Shown here: positions 45,441 to 56,649 of the stretch, one piece after another
Layout: each line of letters starts with the position of its first letter
Position numbering within the stretch: the stretch's first letter is position 1
NCBI GenBank assembly: GCA_964017125.1
Contig: OZ024902.1
Location: forward strand, 34,631,676 to 34,695,675
Source: Flabesymbios commensalis
Taxonomy: Eukaryota > Annelida > Polychaeta > Terebellida > Flabelligeridae
DNA: 64,000 bases
Reading direction: 5' to 3'
Notes under the pieces: generated by a model
The model's input: the letters and a program-made list of their open reading frames with translations, nothing else
What the model was told of the DNA's origin: nothing
Databases searched by the model: none
Program-made: the position numbers and the translations under genes

Positions 45441-46060
45441 AAAGTGTTCCCATTATGACCTTAGGAAGTAGAAAGTTAAAGAGCGAAAATCTGTTTCTAA
45501 ATAAAAAAAATTATATGACTACATCTTTATCGCTAACTCTAATTTGCGGTAGACTCCAAATATGCTGATATATAGACCTAATTATGTCTGCCTCCAACAG
45601 GCTATTATAATTGAGTTAACTCAGACGATGAATATTTATCCTTATATTTAATGTAAATATAGTATGTTAGTCTGATAATGATGTTTAGAGTCTATTTGAA
45701 GCGCAAAAATAATATATAATTGTTTGCCACAATGGGATAAATGGTGTACACTGGAGTTCGTGAACCGTCGCCACGACGGCCCAATTATATGACATGTAGG
45801 ACATCATACTTTTGGGCCCAGTACTGGGGAAACATCAACTGCCAGTAGTGAAAGGGTTAATATGTTGTATCTTGAGCATTTCATAATGTCATAATCAAGA
45901 TATCCCTGAAGAATATACCAAAATATGAGAACACAAGATAACAATTTCACACGAAATAAAAAAATAGTGAAAAAAATTAAAGCAATAATAGCAAAATAAA
46001 AATCGCATCGACATTTTCTGTGCTTTTGTCATATTTTTGGGGACGTAGGTCAGACCAGGA
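45441..46060. other. Non-coding
   Basis: No recognised feature. Palindromic-family words (GGCCCAACGC-like) begin at about 46080. Confidence 0.35.
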
Positions 46061-46096
46061 TTCTGGCCAATGAACCCTTAATAGCTGGGAATGCTG

Positions 46097-46296
46097 CCCC
46101 AACGCTGGCCCAATCTCGGCCCAATGTGAAGAATCAGTCTCTCTGTTGGCGTCCTTGATACCATGTACATGGTGTGTCGTGATGACGTAGGACAGGCAGA
46201 TAGAGATCTGAAGAGGGTCCCTGACAGCTGTCGAGGAGGAATCAATCAGGTTACAGAGACGTTTCCAGTGATTGTTCTGATAAGACTGTGTCATAG
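46097..46296 (-). CDS. Weak candidate host exon
   Basis: On -, a fair acceptor (TTGCTCTTATTTTGAGCAG, 46297-46315) precedes CT then an ATG-led frame reading MTQSYQNNHWKRLCNLIDSS, then STAVRDPLQISICLSYVITT. The composition is less AT-biased than the flanks. The frame soon runs into a palindromic-repeat copy (46080-46120), and no clear donor precedes that. No domain is recognised. It may be a decayed exon or chance. Confidence 0.25.
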
Positions 46297-46319
46297 CTGC
46301 TCAAAATAAGAGCAAACAA

Positions 46320-47495
46320 GTCAATTAGAGCCACTTGATGCATGACCTAACACATTCCGACACATGTTGAGTCCAGGTTGCGCGTGACTGTTTCGTATCA
46401 GCATGATCAGTGCGAGTACGTGTGCTTACGGTCCAATTTGGTCGTAATTCTCGTTTGAATTCCATCCATTCCTTGAGTTAATTTGGTCTAATATATAGAC
46501 CTACATAGTTGCACATGCGCACCTACGTTTTTAGATATTCTGTTGCGTTGCACCTCAATTATTAAGAGCAGCTGTCATCGGTAAAAGAGCAATATCGATG
46601 AAGGCTGATTGCATTCAAGAAGAAAATTAAGCTAGTTCTCTGTTTGGTCTAAATAAATCGTTGAAGAAATGAGTTAATTGAGATGTGTTTATAATCGTTA
46701 CAACAAACATACATAATACAGATTTAAAATAGTAACACCATTTACCGCATCTGCAGCGTCTCTTAAGGTCTTGCTATCACCCGTTAATGTATCATCATCA
46801 CCAATCGGGGTATTGGTGAATTTATGCTAGCTACATTCAATGGATTTAACGTTGCTGACCGCTTGATAGTAACTAGATAGTGTCAACATTGCCATATTGC
46901 TGACTTAATTTTTGGGAAAAAATCGCGATGCAACAAGTACAGGATAAAACGAATAAATACAAATGAACACAGACAGGTAACAAAACCAGTGGCCAAATGG
47001 TCCAACCATGAATGTGAAACTCGTATATTGATCAAGTCGCTGCTATCAATGACATATGTTTCATTGTTTTTTTCAAATTTGGGTTAGCCCACTTGTGCAT
47101 GATGCCATCCAAATATGCCTGATTTTTATTAGGTGGACACCATTTCATATACATTGTCAAATGGGCAATCAATCAGTCAGTCAGCCAACCACCCATCAAG
47201 CCAACTATCAACCATGCAACCGACTAATCATCCATCCAGCCAATTAATTAACAAATGTATTGATATGATAGAAATATTTTTTTCCAATGTCTTTTTTATT
47301 ACAAATAGTGTCCACATTACTCAGAGTATTTTTCTACTAAACTATGAGATTTATCTGAATAAACTAAAAATGTTATGTAATAAAAAAAACATTTACATGG
47401 TATTGTTGTCCAATATCAACATGATCAATGGTGTGACTTTTGTTATCAGGGGTGCGAAATTTGTTTTAAAACCCTGTCGAGTGGATATTGCTTCA
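46320..47495. other. Non-coding
   Basis: CAACCA/CAATCA-type low-complexity text at 47165-47240 gives a short frame of no coding value. No gene recognised. Confidence 0.4.
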
Positions 47496-47499
47496 GTCG

Positions 47500-47765
47500 C
47501 TTTCTGCACGATCATCGCAATATCGCGATAGAAGGAAACCCGAAGCCGGGACTATGCCCTACTCTTATTTCGAATGACTTCAAGGGTTCTTTATAGTGCA
47601 CTGTACCATAAGCAGCATGGTACACTCTATTCCTTTTAACAGTTTTGAGCACTGTATTTATGCACAATCACGATGCCAAATATCCGACCCGACCGTGATT
47701 TGAACCATGGTACATCCAGGTTACAAGCCCCAGTCGATACGAACGAGCCATCGGGCCGGCCGAAA
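47500..47765 (-). mobile_element. tRNA-derived SINE (MetaSINE-like), antisense copy
   Basis: On -, a tRNA-like head starts at about 47765: GGCCGGCCCGATGGCTCGTT with an A-box-like TGGCTCGTTCGTATCG, and a B-box-like GGTTCAAATCACGG at about 47693-47706. The body follows and ends in the core TCCCGGCTTCGGG...GATATTGCGATGAT (47510-47555) shared with 38797-38885. Confidence 0.75.
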
Positions 47766-47819
47766 CACTGTCCAGACCAATGTATTTAATTTAATTTGAT
47801 GTACGATGGAAAACGAGGT

Positions 47820-47995
47820 CTAGGCAACCATCTGTTGCAGCGGTTAAAGCTGCCTACCAGAAAAGTCGGAGATCCCGAGTTCGTACCCCGCTCGTGCATT
47901 CAGAAATCGCCACTCACTCGTAAGATTCAATATCGTGAGAAGCCTCCGTGACTGAGAAGTAGCGTGCTTGGCCTCAGATCGCCAGGGCTTTTTTA
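47820..47995 (+). mobile_element. SINE with a different first head joined to the shared second head
   Basis: The first head is a distinct tRNA-like segment (GCAACCATCTGTTGCAGCGG ... GAGATCCCGAGTTCGTACCC) unlike the first head of the copy at 51842. After a linker it continues into the same second module, GAAGCCTCCGTGACTGAGAA then GTAGCGTGCTTGGCCTCAG and CGCCAGGGCT, and breaks off at TTTTTT. This shows that the second module is exchangeable between SINE types. Confidence 0.7.
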
Positions 47996-47999
47996 TAAA

Positions 48000-50090
48000 T
48001 ATCACGCAGGATATTTATTTTATGTGTTCCGTTATAATTGTTTTAAATGGTTAGACCTAGTGAGATATTAGACATCAAATGATTATGTAATATCCGATGG
48101 GGTGATTACTATGGTTACGTAACATTATTATTTGTTCATAGGAAACACGTCAGTGAAGAAGATTGATAAAAATAGCTCTTTTTGTTTTTCACGTAGATTA
48201 CTTTCAATACAGGACATACAATGATTTTCCTTCTAGCCCACATTAAATTATAAATAGTGACTTTTGACCCTAAAAAAAATAATTCTTGCGTTTCAATGTT
48301 ATCACCAAAGATATTTCCTATGTATCAAACGTATTACGTAACGGGAATTTCAGGAGTCTGCCCTCTTGGACTGTGGTCCTTATTAATGCTTGCTGAGGAA
48401 TTGATAAGATATCTGACTAATATGAACACTAGATATACACGGCATTCTATAAAGCAAGGCTGATTTAACGTGAAACATGTGAGTTCAATTTGTGATTTTA
48501 CCAGGATTCACAGTACATGTAGGGCCTACATGATTTCTCAATCAATCATCAGCCAATCATCAGGAAGTTATGGAAACACTATTGATGCAATTACGCTGGA
48601 AATGACCAGAAAATAAATCGTATAGATTACAATATTTTACACTTTTATCCCTGTTTTAGATCAGTGTCCTCATAATATGAGAGCGCTTGCCAATTTCTAG
48701 CAATAAAAAACATTTCAAAAGAGGTAAAATAAATTGATCCAGCCCCTCATTAACTTTTCGCCCTCATTAACTTTTCCAGAGATGATATATAGGTCCTAAG
48801 ATTTTTAAAAAAATGTCCGCCTCCTTCATTTGAGTATATTTTTCTGATCCACAACGGAGTTTTTATTGTAGTGGCCTGACATGTAGTAAATTACTGATTA
48901 TAACGCCTTTCTATTCTGCTTTGCAAAGCCAAAAACTTATAACTGCTTAATTGAAAAAGTAAGCAGATACTGCATTTTGGCTTTGTAATACTCCATTATT
49001 TCAAATTGGTCCAAAGTTTGAAATTTACAGGGTCGTTGTAGGAAGATTTTATAGTGATTGCAAAATTTAATGACAAAATTTATTTAGCTACAATAGCAAA
49101 TGGAATGTTAGCAACCGACTGATATAATTGAAAAGCCTGACCACTCGAGTTATCAGACCTGTAATCAGAACTGTTTATTGGTAGAATATTGGTTTTTAAA
49201 AAAAAAGATTAGAAACGCATTTTTCTTAATTTTGCAAAATAAAGATAAGTTCTTCCGTGGAGCACTTCAAATGTACGAATTTAATTATACTTCCATGAAA
49301 AAATAGCCTACATATATCTGTAACATATCAACACAACACAGCATATTATGTGTAATGTTCGCTGGTTAAAGGCAAGATTACCTACGTCATTGAGACAAAC
49401 ACAACTCTCGAACGCGATCTATGCGACCTCCACACATCATCACTACGCTGCTCTACAAAGCTAAAATGCAGAAATTTCCACTGGAAAAGTACGAAGTTAC
49501 TGCTTCATGGCTATACACGGCGTATGGTAATGATACCCCCTGCGCCGGTCACGATGCGAGTTATCAAAAAGCGAGATAGACACGTAATCTGTCTTCCCTC
49601 CTCAGATAAGTCCGATAGATTGCAGAATGAAAAATGTCGCGCGATATGTATCCAGATAAAGAGCAGATTATCAGTGAGATAAAGAGCAAATTTTCAGTGA
49701 TTATGACGACACCGGAGCGGGACAGAAGATAAATGTGAATGCCGTCTGAATGAGCGGCACATAGCACCGTCGTTTCCAAATTGCATGCCACGCGGTGCGT
49801 CTTCACCTGACTGTGTCCTGTCTGGTCATCCACTACCTTCCCGGCCCCACAGATACCCGGGTTCCTGAATTGTCTGCTGAAGAGATGCCATAAGGCAGGT
49901 TAGTGATAGCATCCCATTGCGTTAAAATTATACGTGCATTAATTCATATGGGTTTCAGAGTGTCTTCACTGGCGACGACCGATGCATTTTAAATGTGGAG
50001 CTGCAAATTGAAACTTCAACTTACTTAAAGGTATATTCTCGCGTAAAATGTTTGGATTTAATATTAAACCTGAAGCAAGAACAGGAACAA
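48000..50090. other. Non-coding upstream of the PPxY membrane-protein gene
   Basis: No exon could be assigned, though the gene's first untranslated exon may lie here or further left. GC rises around 49380-49860 (ACGGCGTATGG, CGCCGGTCACGATGCG), which is the most promoter-like composition in this stretch, but no element can be named. Confidence 0.35.
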
Positions 50091-50097
50091 AAACAAC

Positions 50098-50290
50098 CAT
50101 GTCAAAAATAAGAAATACGGGGATTTCGACTCCATATCTAGCCTAACTGGTAAATGCGCAGCACAAAAAAAAAAAAAAAAAAACTTTTGCAGTTCTAGTC
50201 TATGGATATGTTTACATCATATGGTCATATTAATAAGACAAAATAAAATCACCGATTTTTTTATGATTTTAACCTGAGCCAGTACCTTTC
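50098..50290 (+). mobile_element. Half copy of the long palindromic MITE
   Basis: From CATGTCAAAAATAAGAAATA through TCTAGCCTAACTGGTAAATG and a 20-base A run to GAGCCAGTACCTTTC, it matches the right half of 50343-50707. Confidence 0.85.
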
Positions 50291-50338
50291 AGTTGGCTGT
50301 CTACGCTTAAATATGGTGAACGCGTTGAACGTATAACC

Positions 50339-50711
50339 TTAAAGGGACTGGCCCAGGCTAAAATCATCAGAAAATCGGTGATTTTATTTCGGGTTCTTAA
50401 TATGACCATATGATTTAAGCATGTACATAGACTAGAACTGCAATTTTTTATAATTTTTGTGCTGCGCATTCACCAGTTAGGCTAGATATAGAGACGAAAT
50501 TCCCGCATTTCCTATTTTTGACATGGTTGTCAATAATTAGAAATCAAGAATTTCGTCTCTATATCTAGCCTAACTGGTGAATGCGCAGCACAAAAATTAT
50601 AAAAATTTGCAGTTCTAGTCTATGTACATGCTTACATCATATGATCATATTAAGAACCCGAAATAAAATCACCGATTTTCTGATGATTTTAGCCTGGGCC
50701 AGTCCCTTTAA
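50339..50711. mobile_element. Long palindromic MITE, best full copy
   Basis: Nearly the whole 365-bp body is one hairpin. AGGGACTGGCCCAGGCTAAA pairs with TTTAGCCTGGGCCAGTCCCT, and the arms continue for ~170 bp with few mismatches to the central GACATGGTTGTCAATAATTA. Both ends are flanked by TTAA (50339-50342 and 50708-50711), suggesting a TTAA target-site duplication of the piggyBac kind. It has no coding capacity. Confidence 0.92.
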
Positions 50712-50793
50712 CGTTTATTTGAAAATCAGATGCACATAACTGCAGCTTCAGAGTGTATATTCTTGCAATAACTGTCAATGTTTTGTATTTCAG

Positions 50794-50871
50794 GATATTA
50801 TATCATAGTAGCACCACATATGACGAGCGAGATTATACTGCAACGATAGCCTACCACCAAGACATTTTACC
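50794..50871 (+). other. 5' untranslated part of coding exon 1
   Basis: A plausible acceptor, TTTTGTATTTCAG, ends at 50793. The 5' UTR contains an in-frame stop (TGA, 50821-50823) 17 codons before the chosen start and a 9-codon upstream ORF (50820-50849). Confidence 0.5.
50820..50849 (+). promoter_or_regulatory. Upstream ORF, 9 codons
   Basis: ATG at 50820 opens a frame reading MTSEIILQR and a stop at 50847-50849, 22 bases before the main ATG. If the transcript includes it, it could lower translation of the main frame; this is inferred from position only. Confidence 0.4.
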
Positions 50872-52295
50872 ATGGCGATGCAAATAATGGTCGTCATGGC
50901 AACCACCGTTGGTAGCACGGAGGCCCTAGCAGTCCTTCAGCAGGAGATGCTTTCGAGCAAAAGTGAGTATGTATAATGCAAATCAAGGCACTAATGCAAT
51001 TATGCGTGAAATACAGAGGTACCTAAAATGTGTCAGTGAGCAATAGAAGTGTGCTGAGACAGAGATCCGTGAAACCGATCCATCTAAAATTTGAACGATT
51101 TTTCTTCTAAATTATTTAATATTTGTATGAGAGTGAGAAGGGTGGATACATCTTTGTCATTTACCTTCAAATAATTGTCTGTTGGACAGAATATAGAAAG
51201 ATGGCTCTCTTAATTTCTCAAATGCGTCACGCAAAGAGTAAACGAGCCCTCGGTTAATAAATATATGTAAACGTGTGAACGGCTTTCATCTATATATAAT
51301 TATTATTTAATAATTTGAAAAACTGTAACTGTTATCTGAAACACATCATCAGGCGATGCTTCTTGCCCAAAGATGTTTTACTCTATCATGTGTCTATGAA
51401 CCGTATTATTTATTTTCCTTTTTGTAGATTTTTTTTTAACTTTACACATCTAACACTACTGTGCACTTTTGTGCACTTATATGCCTATAATAAATAAGCT
51501 TATTTGTAATCCATCAATCCTTAAGGCGCCCGATTATACACACGCTGTGATATTTAATCAAATTTAATTTCACATTTTATAGCGTTTAAAAAAATTAAGT
51601 TTGGGGTTTAAAAAATTGCTTATTTAGCAGGAATGGCAAAGATTATGTCTCAATTTAAAAAAAATAGAATCTCTGTATCCAGGCACAAATTTAAGTACAT
51701 AAAAATCTATAAAAGCTCAATCTGAACTGCCGAACGAACAATTTCTACAAATACATCTAAAAATAAAGTGTTTTAAGCCTGGCATCAGAAGGATCTCTAG
51801 GTCGATAACCGCGTTGATTTTGTGAAAAATGGAGATCAATAAAAAATGAAATGAATCGGGCTTTAGGCCACCTTTGTGCACATATAGGCTAAACTGGGCC
51901 AGGAGAACCTCCTGAGGATGGTGAGATGATTGAGATGACACTGTCCTCCAGACACAGGATTCGAAATTCGAGCCCTGGCGGTCTGAGGCCGAGCACGCTA
52001 CCTCTCGGTCACGGAGGCTCCCCACAATACTAACTTTCACACGTGGATGGGGAAGAAACATTTTTGTTTCTTTCAAACCGCCGAGACCGGGAACCGAACC
52101 CCGAACTCTGGCGTGAAAGGCAGCGGTGCTAACCACTACCCTAGGGCCCCCGCCCTGGAGATCAATATAAGATAAGTAACTAAATGTCTTTGAAAATATT
52201 GTAACATCACCCTTTAACTTTTTGAAATATTTATACTAACAGTGAGGATTAACGTTATATTAGTCGATTAAATTGATTGATTGATTGATTGATTA

Positions 52296-52366
<71 letters not shown>

Positions 52367-53603
52367 TATTGATTTATTGATTAATTGATTGATTCAAGTA
52401 GGCCTACGCAGAATTTTTGACATCCTTCGTTATGCCGGCCTGACACTGAGCGTTATCTGCCCTATGGAAAATTTGTGTCTGCAAAACTAAGCATATGGCT
52501 TACTGGTGACTTAGGGCCTACATACTATAGGCCCCTATGCCAGACAAATTTTCGTCGGACAGCTTTCCATCAAACATATTAATCCGTTCATATAGGCCTA
52601 TCAGTGATGTGAGGCCAGTATAAGGCCCGTTCACACCATACAATGGCACATACATCATAGACCGCTTGTTTAAAATTTAAAAATCAATTAAATAGTTTAT
52701 TTGTCAATTTCTTTTAAAAATTGTAGCCTAATATGAAATCGAATTTTCACTGGCATAGACTATAGGCTGTTTTAACCGGGGTATTACATAAACAGGGTCG
52801 ATGTGGCTTGCGGGTCCTTGCTCCGTAAAGCGGTTTACACCTGGGTAGTGACACTTAAAGAAAATCCTAACATGCTGGTCCATATCAATTACACGTGTTT
52901 GCTTACGTTAATCTTGCTCGAATGTAATGACGTCAGTCGCTTGTATGCATAACACATTTAAGTACGTAGGTGCGCAAGTGCGTAGGCCTATATAGTTTGC
53001 AATACGGTGACATGCTATATGACCCTTTTTTCCAATAAAAATATGATAAGGACCTATTGTCTTATGTATTAGTAACCTTACTGAGCGAACAGTTTTTCAT
53101 TCACAGGCTTGAGAAAAGGACACTTTGCTGAAGAGATAAGCGATAGGAAGTCATCGTCAGCTGACGTCATCAGGTCAGCCAGTACGCCATCACTGTACGG
53201 TGGGTCTGAAGAGGAATCTCATTCTGAAGCGAGCCTACTGTTTTTGTTGGGTGGGGCACTGTTCTTGGTGCTGGGCGTGGTACTGCTGCTCAGGGAGCTG
53301 GCTAAGGTGATATTCTGCGGTAAAAAGAGCGAGTGTTTCACCAGGTGTCAAGGCAAAGAGACTGAGCAGGTGGTGATGCCATCACCGGAAGTGGACACCC
53401 ACAAAGAGATAAGCCTGTATGACCCTCCCCCTTATCACCTCGCTCTGCATTATGAGACACCGGACAGGTCTCAGGAACACCAAGGAACCTCACAGTGCAA
53501 TATCAATCTGGAAGAAGAAGAATGTCCGCCATCTTATCAGATTGCATTAATAATGCTTAGAGACGAAGGGGCTCTTCATACTCTAGAAAACGAGCCCAAC
53601 TGA
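50872..53603 (+). CDS. Single-pass membrane protein with two PPxY motifs (two coding exons)
   Basis: Exon 1 (50872-50962) starts at an ATG in strong context (ACCATGG) and ends at donor GTGAGTATG. Exon 2 (53107-53603) follows acceptor TTTTTCATTCACAG. The join completes a codon (A|GC, Ser31) and stays in frame to TGA at 53601-53603, giving about 195 residues. Residues 72-92 (ASLLFLLGGALFLVLGVVLL) form one membrane segment, followed by RELAKVIFCGKK, a basic, Cys-containing juxtamembrane stretch typical of the cytoplasmic side. The tail carries two matching PPxYxxAL motifs (DPPPYHLAL near 136-144, CPPSYQIAL near 170-178). PPxY motifs bind WW domains of NEDD4-type ubiquitin ligases, so the protein may be a membrane adaptor like NDFIP or Commissureless in architecture. 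No sequence family is recognised. The first 30 residues are weakly hydrophobic; a cleaved signal peptide is doubtful. The intron holds a SINE and a tetranucleotide repeat. Confidence 0.78.
51842..52155 (-). mobile_element. Dimeric tRNA-derived SINE, full copy with perfect TSD
   Basis: A 12-bp duplication TGGAGATCAATA flanks it at 51830-51841 and 52156-52167. On -, head one starts GGGCGGGGGCCCTAGGGTAG with A box TAGTGGTTAGC and B box GGTTCGGTTCCCGG. Head two follows with CTCCGTGACCGAGAGGTAGC and GCTCGAATTTCGAATCC; its anticodon-loop-like CTCAGAC and CCGAG A-box text suggest a tRNA-Leu-like source. The body and TTCATTTCATTT tail end at 51842. Head two is nearly identical to that at 32167, so these copies are young. 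Confidence 0.93.
52265..52396 (+). repeat. (TTGA)n microsatellite, about 130 bp
   Basis: Some thirty TTGA units with a few TTAA and TTTA variants near the ends. The LINE at 40074 ends in ATTGATTGATA, so this array could have grown from such a tail; no LINE body is seen next to it. Confidence 0.97.
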
Positions 53604-55030
53604 CTCTAAATATTTAGCTACAGGGTATGTCGTACTATTTTACATGGGTTGACACGTGGTTTAGTTTGTTTACTGTAAACGGTGTTGATCGATATGCATT
53701 GATCTTATGGGCCCAGATTTATCAACGTATTTTTTATCTTACGAGAATGAAAAAACCTTCGCTGATATTCCTCGTATCTGTCTCCCTCTTTAGCATGTAT
53801 AGTCAGCCAACGAGCGCTCTGATACACCCATACCATTGTTAGTTGACATCCATCGTAAAATTAAGGAGTTTCTAACAAACAGCGAGGACCGAACAGCTGA
53901 TAAACTGGGCCCTGGTCCATCTTCAACATTACCTCGTTTGAAGATCAGGGCCCAGTTTTATCACCAAGAATAGAAACGAGCTCTTATTAATTCTCGTGAT
54001 CTTTACCAGCCGCTTACGAAAATGTTTTTTCTCGTTTGTATCCCTCTTTAACATGCATAGGCCCTGGCTGATCTGCTTTTTGTAATCGACGAATCGAAAC
54101 AGGGACGAAAGAAAGCAGATGACAAAACGAAATCTTGCATATAGGTCTAGAGCCAGAATACTATAATATGCCTATATATATGTCGAGTTAAGGTTAGCCC
54201 GGTGCCTGCCACGTCAGTTCAACATTAACCCAACATTAGGTTGACGCCGTGCATGTTTGTCAGGGCTATGTCACACATACATAGACTTGTGATTATCCTG
54301 GCATTGTTAGATATTTCTGGTCACATCGTTGGAAAAAATTAATGCGGGACCAGTCATACGTTGGCCCACCGTCTACGACGTTGGCCCAACGTCTCATGTT
54401 TGCTGGGTATTCCGTGTTGGGGCCGGTCGCTGATAACTAACGCAAACTATAAAACCCGAGACACTCCGAATTATTATCAGAGTAGGGTTTTAAAAATAAA
54501 TATTGTTTTTATTATTAGATGCAACCAGATTAACGCAAAAGTTAGACTGCACTGCCTTTTCTTGCTCGAATCATAATAATAAAAAAGCAAAGAGAATAAT
54601 CAGTAGCTGTCCTTGAAATGTAAGGTGTTACTGCTGTTTTTATTTGCTTGGTAAAATAGCCCTACACTCCCCCCCCCCCCCCCCCCCTCACAGCCGAAAC
54701 CGCCTGAACAGATTCGGAATCTCTCCCATTATATTGTATAAAAAGTGAGTAAAGCACTTATTTTCAACAACCCATCACCATCCTGCGCACGTGGTGATTT
54801 TGTTTGTACTGTATCAGTACCCGGTAATATTATCTCATTTTCATATCACCTGTGATGTACTTTATCTTTGTACCTGACACTGCGACACCACTTCATAATG
54901 TTACAATGAGTGTCACTCGAGACATTAAATACTTTCATCCTACTAATTGAATGTATTATGCTTTTGCAGATTATGTACAATATATGATTTCTATATGTTT
55001 AAATACCATGAATACGTGAATAAAGTATAT
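53604..55030 (+). other. Probable 3' UTR and downstream sequence of the PPxY gene
   Basis: No further coding is seen. The best poly(A) signal is AATAAA at 55019-55024; earlier cleavage is possible. A 16-18-base C run lies at about 54670. A repeat of the palindromic family occupies 54225-54420. Confidence 0.4.
54225..54420. repeat. CCCAGCAAACA palindromic family copy
   Basis: TTCAACATTAACCCAACATT on the left, ACGTTGGCCCACCGTCTACG then ACGTTGGCCCAACGTCTCAT in the centre, and the terminus TGTTTGCTGGGTA at 54397-54409. Confidence 0.75.
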
Positions 55031-56020
55031 TTTACATTATGGCGTAGTTATAAATCAGCACGGTAACTGAGATTTATTTTAGATTGCTCGTATTATTATA
55101 TTATGATCCTTTTGTATAAAAGAAATAATAGGTCACTTTACAAAGTAGCATATTTGTAAATTTAACCCAATTAAGGATAATAATAAGAGTTTGAAGTGAC
55201 AGTCCTTTTATGTCCCTGGAAGCGTTTAATCGATTGAATGAGACTATTTCCAGTGTTATGCAGAACGAAATAAACCTAATTCCCCAAAGGTGGTTCTTGA
55301 CGTTTGATAAGTGATTCTACATTTGTTAGTACATGAAGGTAATGGAGGTTTTGATCTCTATGGTCAGTGTTATCTCTGTAAGGGAGGGGCTCATATTATA
55401 CTTAGATAGCTGATTGTCATGTGATACTCATGTGTTAGCACATTTTGGCTTTATATGATCACGTGTGGTCAGCCTATGGGCACGAGTTCTGTAAACGTTG
55501 AAACAATGTATTTTTTTATAGTTGCGAATTGGGATTGTGAATTAAATGTCGCCACCAGTTTCGACTCAACACATGGCAAGTCTCAGTTTGATAGAACTGT
55601 GGACTATGATACCTGATTTGTGTTCCTTTGGGCTTAGAACCCTTCCATTCATTCATTCATTCGTCATTTTTTGGATCCAGATGAAACAAGTTGTTATGCA
55701 ATGTTCAAGGTGATCTTGAGAACGCAGAAATTTGTAATTGCCATAAACTAACATATTTAAAAAGATAGAGAGCAAATTTATGACCGCGGTGTAGCGGAAG
55801 TCATTTATTCGGATAACGCTCGTTCATAGCTTTTATGATTTTATACTGAAATGCTTCTCTTAATGTTCTAAGCCTACTGGCAAATTTATTACCAAGGGGG
55901 CTCAGTGAGCAGGTGGGGTGGTGATGAAGATTTATCCACACCGCTGAGGCCACTCTCAGCTGGACAACCAGAATTGGCCATTATTATTTTTTTCAGATTG
56001 AATACATGAGCAGACCCTCG
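55031..56020. other. Non-coding
   Basis: Contains a short (ATTC)n run at about 55645-55665 and a second AATAAA at 55269. No gene recognised. Confidence 0.4.
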
Positions 56021-56027
56021 ACTCTCC

Positions 56028-56145
56028 TGAGCGACAATCCAGCAAACATGCGACGTTGGCCCAACGCTGAGTTACTGTTGGACCAACGTGGTAGACGGGC
56101 CAGCAGTAAGCCAACGTTGGGCCAACGTCTCGTGCTTACTGAGAA
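56028..56145. repeat. CCCAGCAAACA palindromic family, nearly complete copy
   Basis: The left end CCAGCAAACATGCGACGTTG faces the right end CAACGTCTCGTGCTTACTGA. In between, GGCCCAACGC, TTGGACCAACGTGG and CCAACGTTGGGCCAACG are nested palindromes. Confidence 0.8.
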
Positions 56146-56280
56146 CCCCGGTTATATTCAGCTGTTGACTTCTGAGAAATTCCTTATCAACGTTATCTGG
56201 ATGCGGCCTCTAATCTCCATTATCTTAATTTCAATCTGAGCTGTTGATTACATAATTACCCTTCAGGATTGTCCCTCTTG

Positions 56281-56470
56281 CAGTTGCGGATCCAGAGAGG
56301 GGCGAAGCCGGTGCACCCCCCCCCCCTCCCCCGTTCAGGATCCCAAAAAACTACCATATTTCGGCCGAAATATGGTCACGAATGCGTCTTTTGAAACCTT
56401 AGATTTAAAAAATTTCCGTGGGAGCATCCCCCCACGGCGACCCCTACCTCCTGGATCCTAGATCATGTGA
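56281..56470. repeat. Dispersed repeat with GGATCC ends
   Basis: TGCGGATCCAGAGAGGGGCG at 56285 and CTCCTGGATCCTAGATC near 56447-56463 face each other. Inside are a C run and TTTCGGCCGAAA, a perfect palindrome at about 56360-56371. The start resembles 5915-5960 in reverse complement. Confidence 0.5.
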
Positions 56471-56649
56471 GCTGACACATACTAATGTGAAGGTGGATCA
56501 GGTGGTCCAGGTAGTCTATAGTCAGGTATTAAAAGTGGCTTAGCATCAAATTTTAGGATTATTGTTACCGGCTGGATAAAAGTGTCAACATTTTTGGGGG
56601 ATTCAGTTGTCTACGCTGATATAAGTTAGCATGGGAGTCCAATATTATT

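Larger units (their letters stand above)
50963..53106 (+). other. Phase-1 intron of the PPxY gene
   Basis: GTGAGT at the 5' end and a polypyrimidine tract before CACAG at the 3' end. It contains the SINE at 51842-52155 and the (TTGA)n array. Confidence 0.72.

Noticed and set aside
47133-47531. 132-codon + frame with HPSSQLSTMQPTNHPSSQ
   Set aside because: Low-complexity CAACCA/CATCCA text followed by AT-rich sequence; no domain.
49564-49833. 89-codon - frame upstream of the PPxY gene
   Set aside because: Wrong strand for the gene, no domain, no splice support; composition reflects a locally GC-richer patch.
52177-52400. Possible CRISPR-like regularity in the TTGA array
   Set aside because: A plain tetranucleotide microsatellite with no spacers; the setting is eukaryotic.
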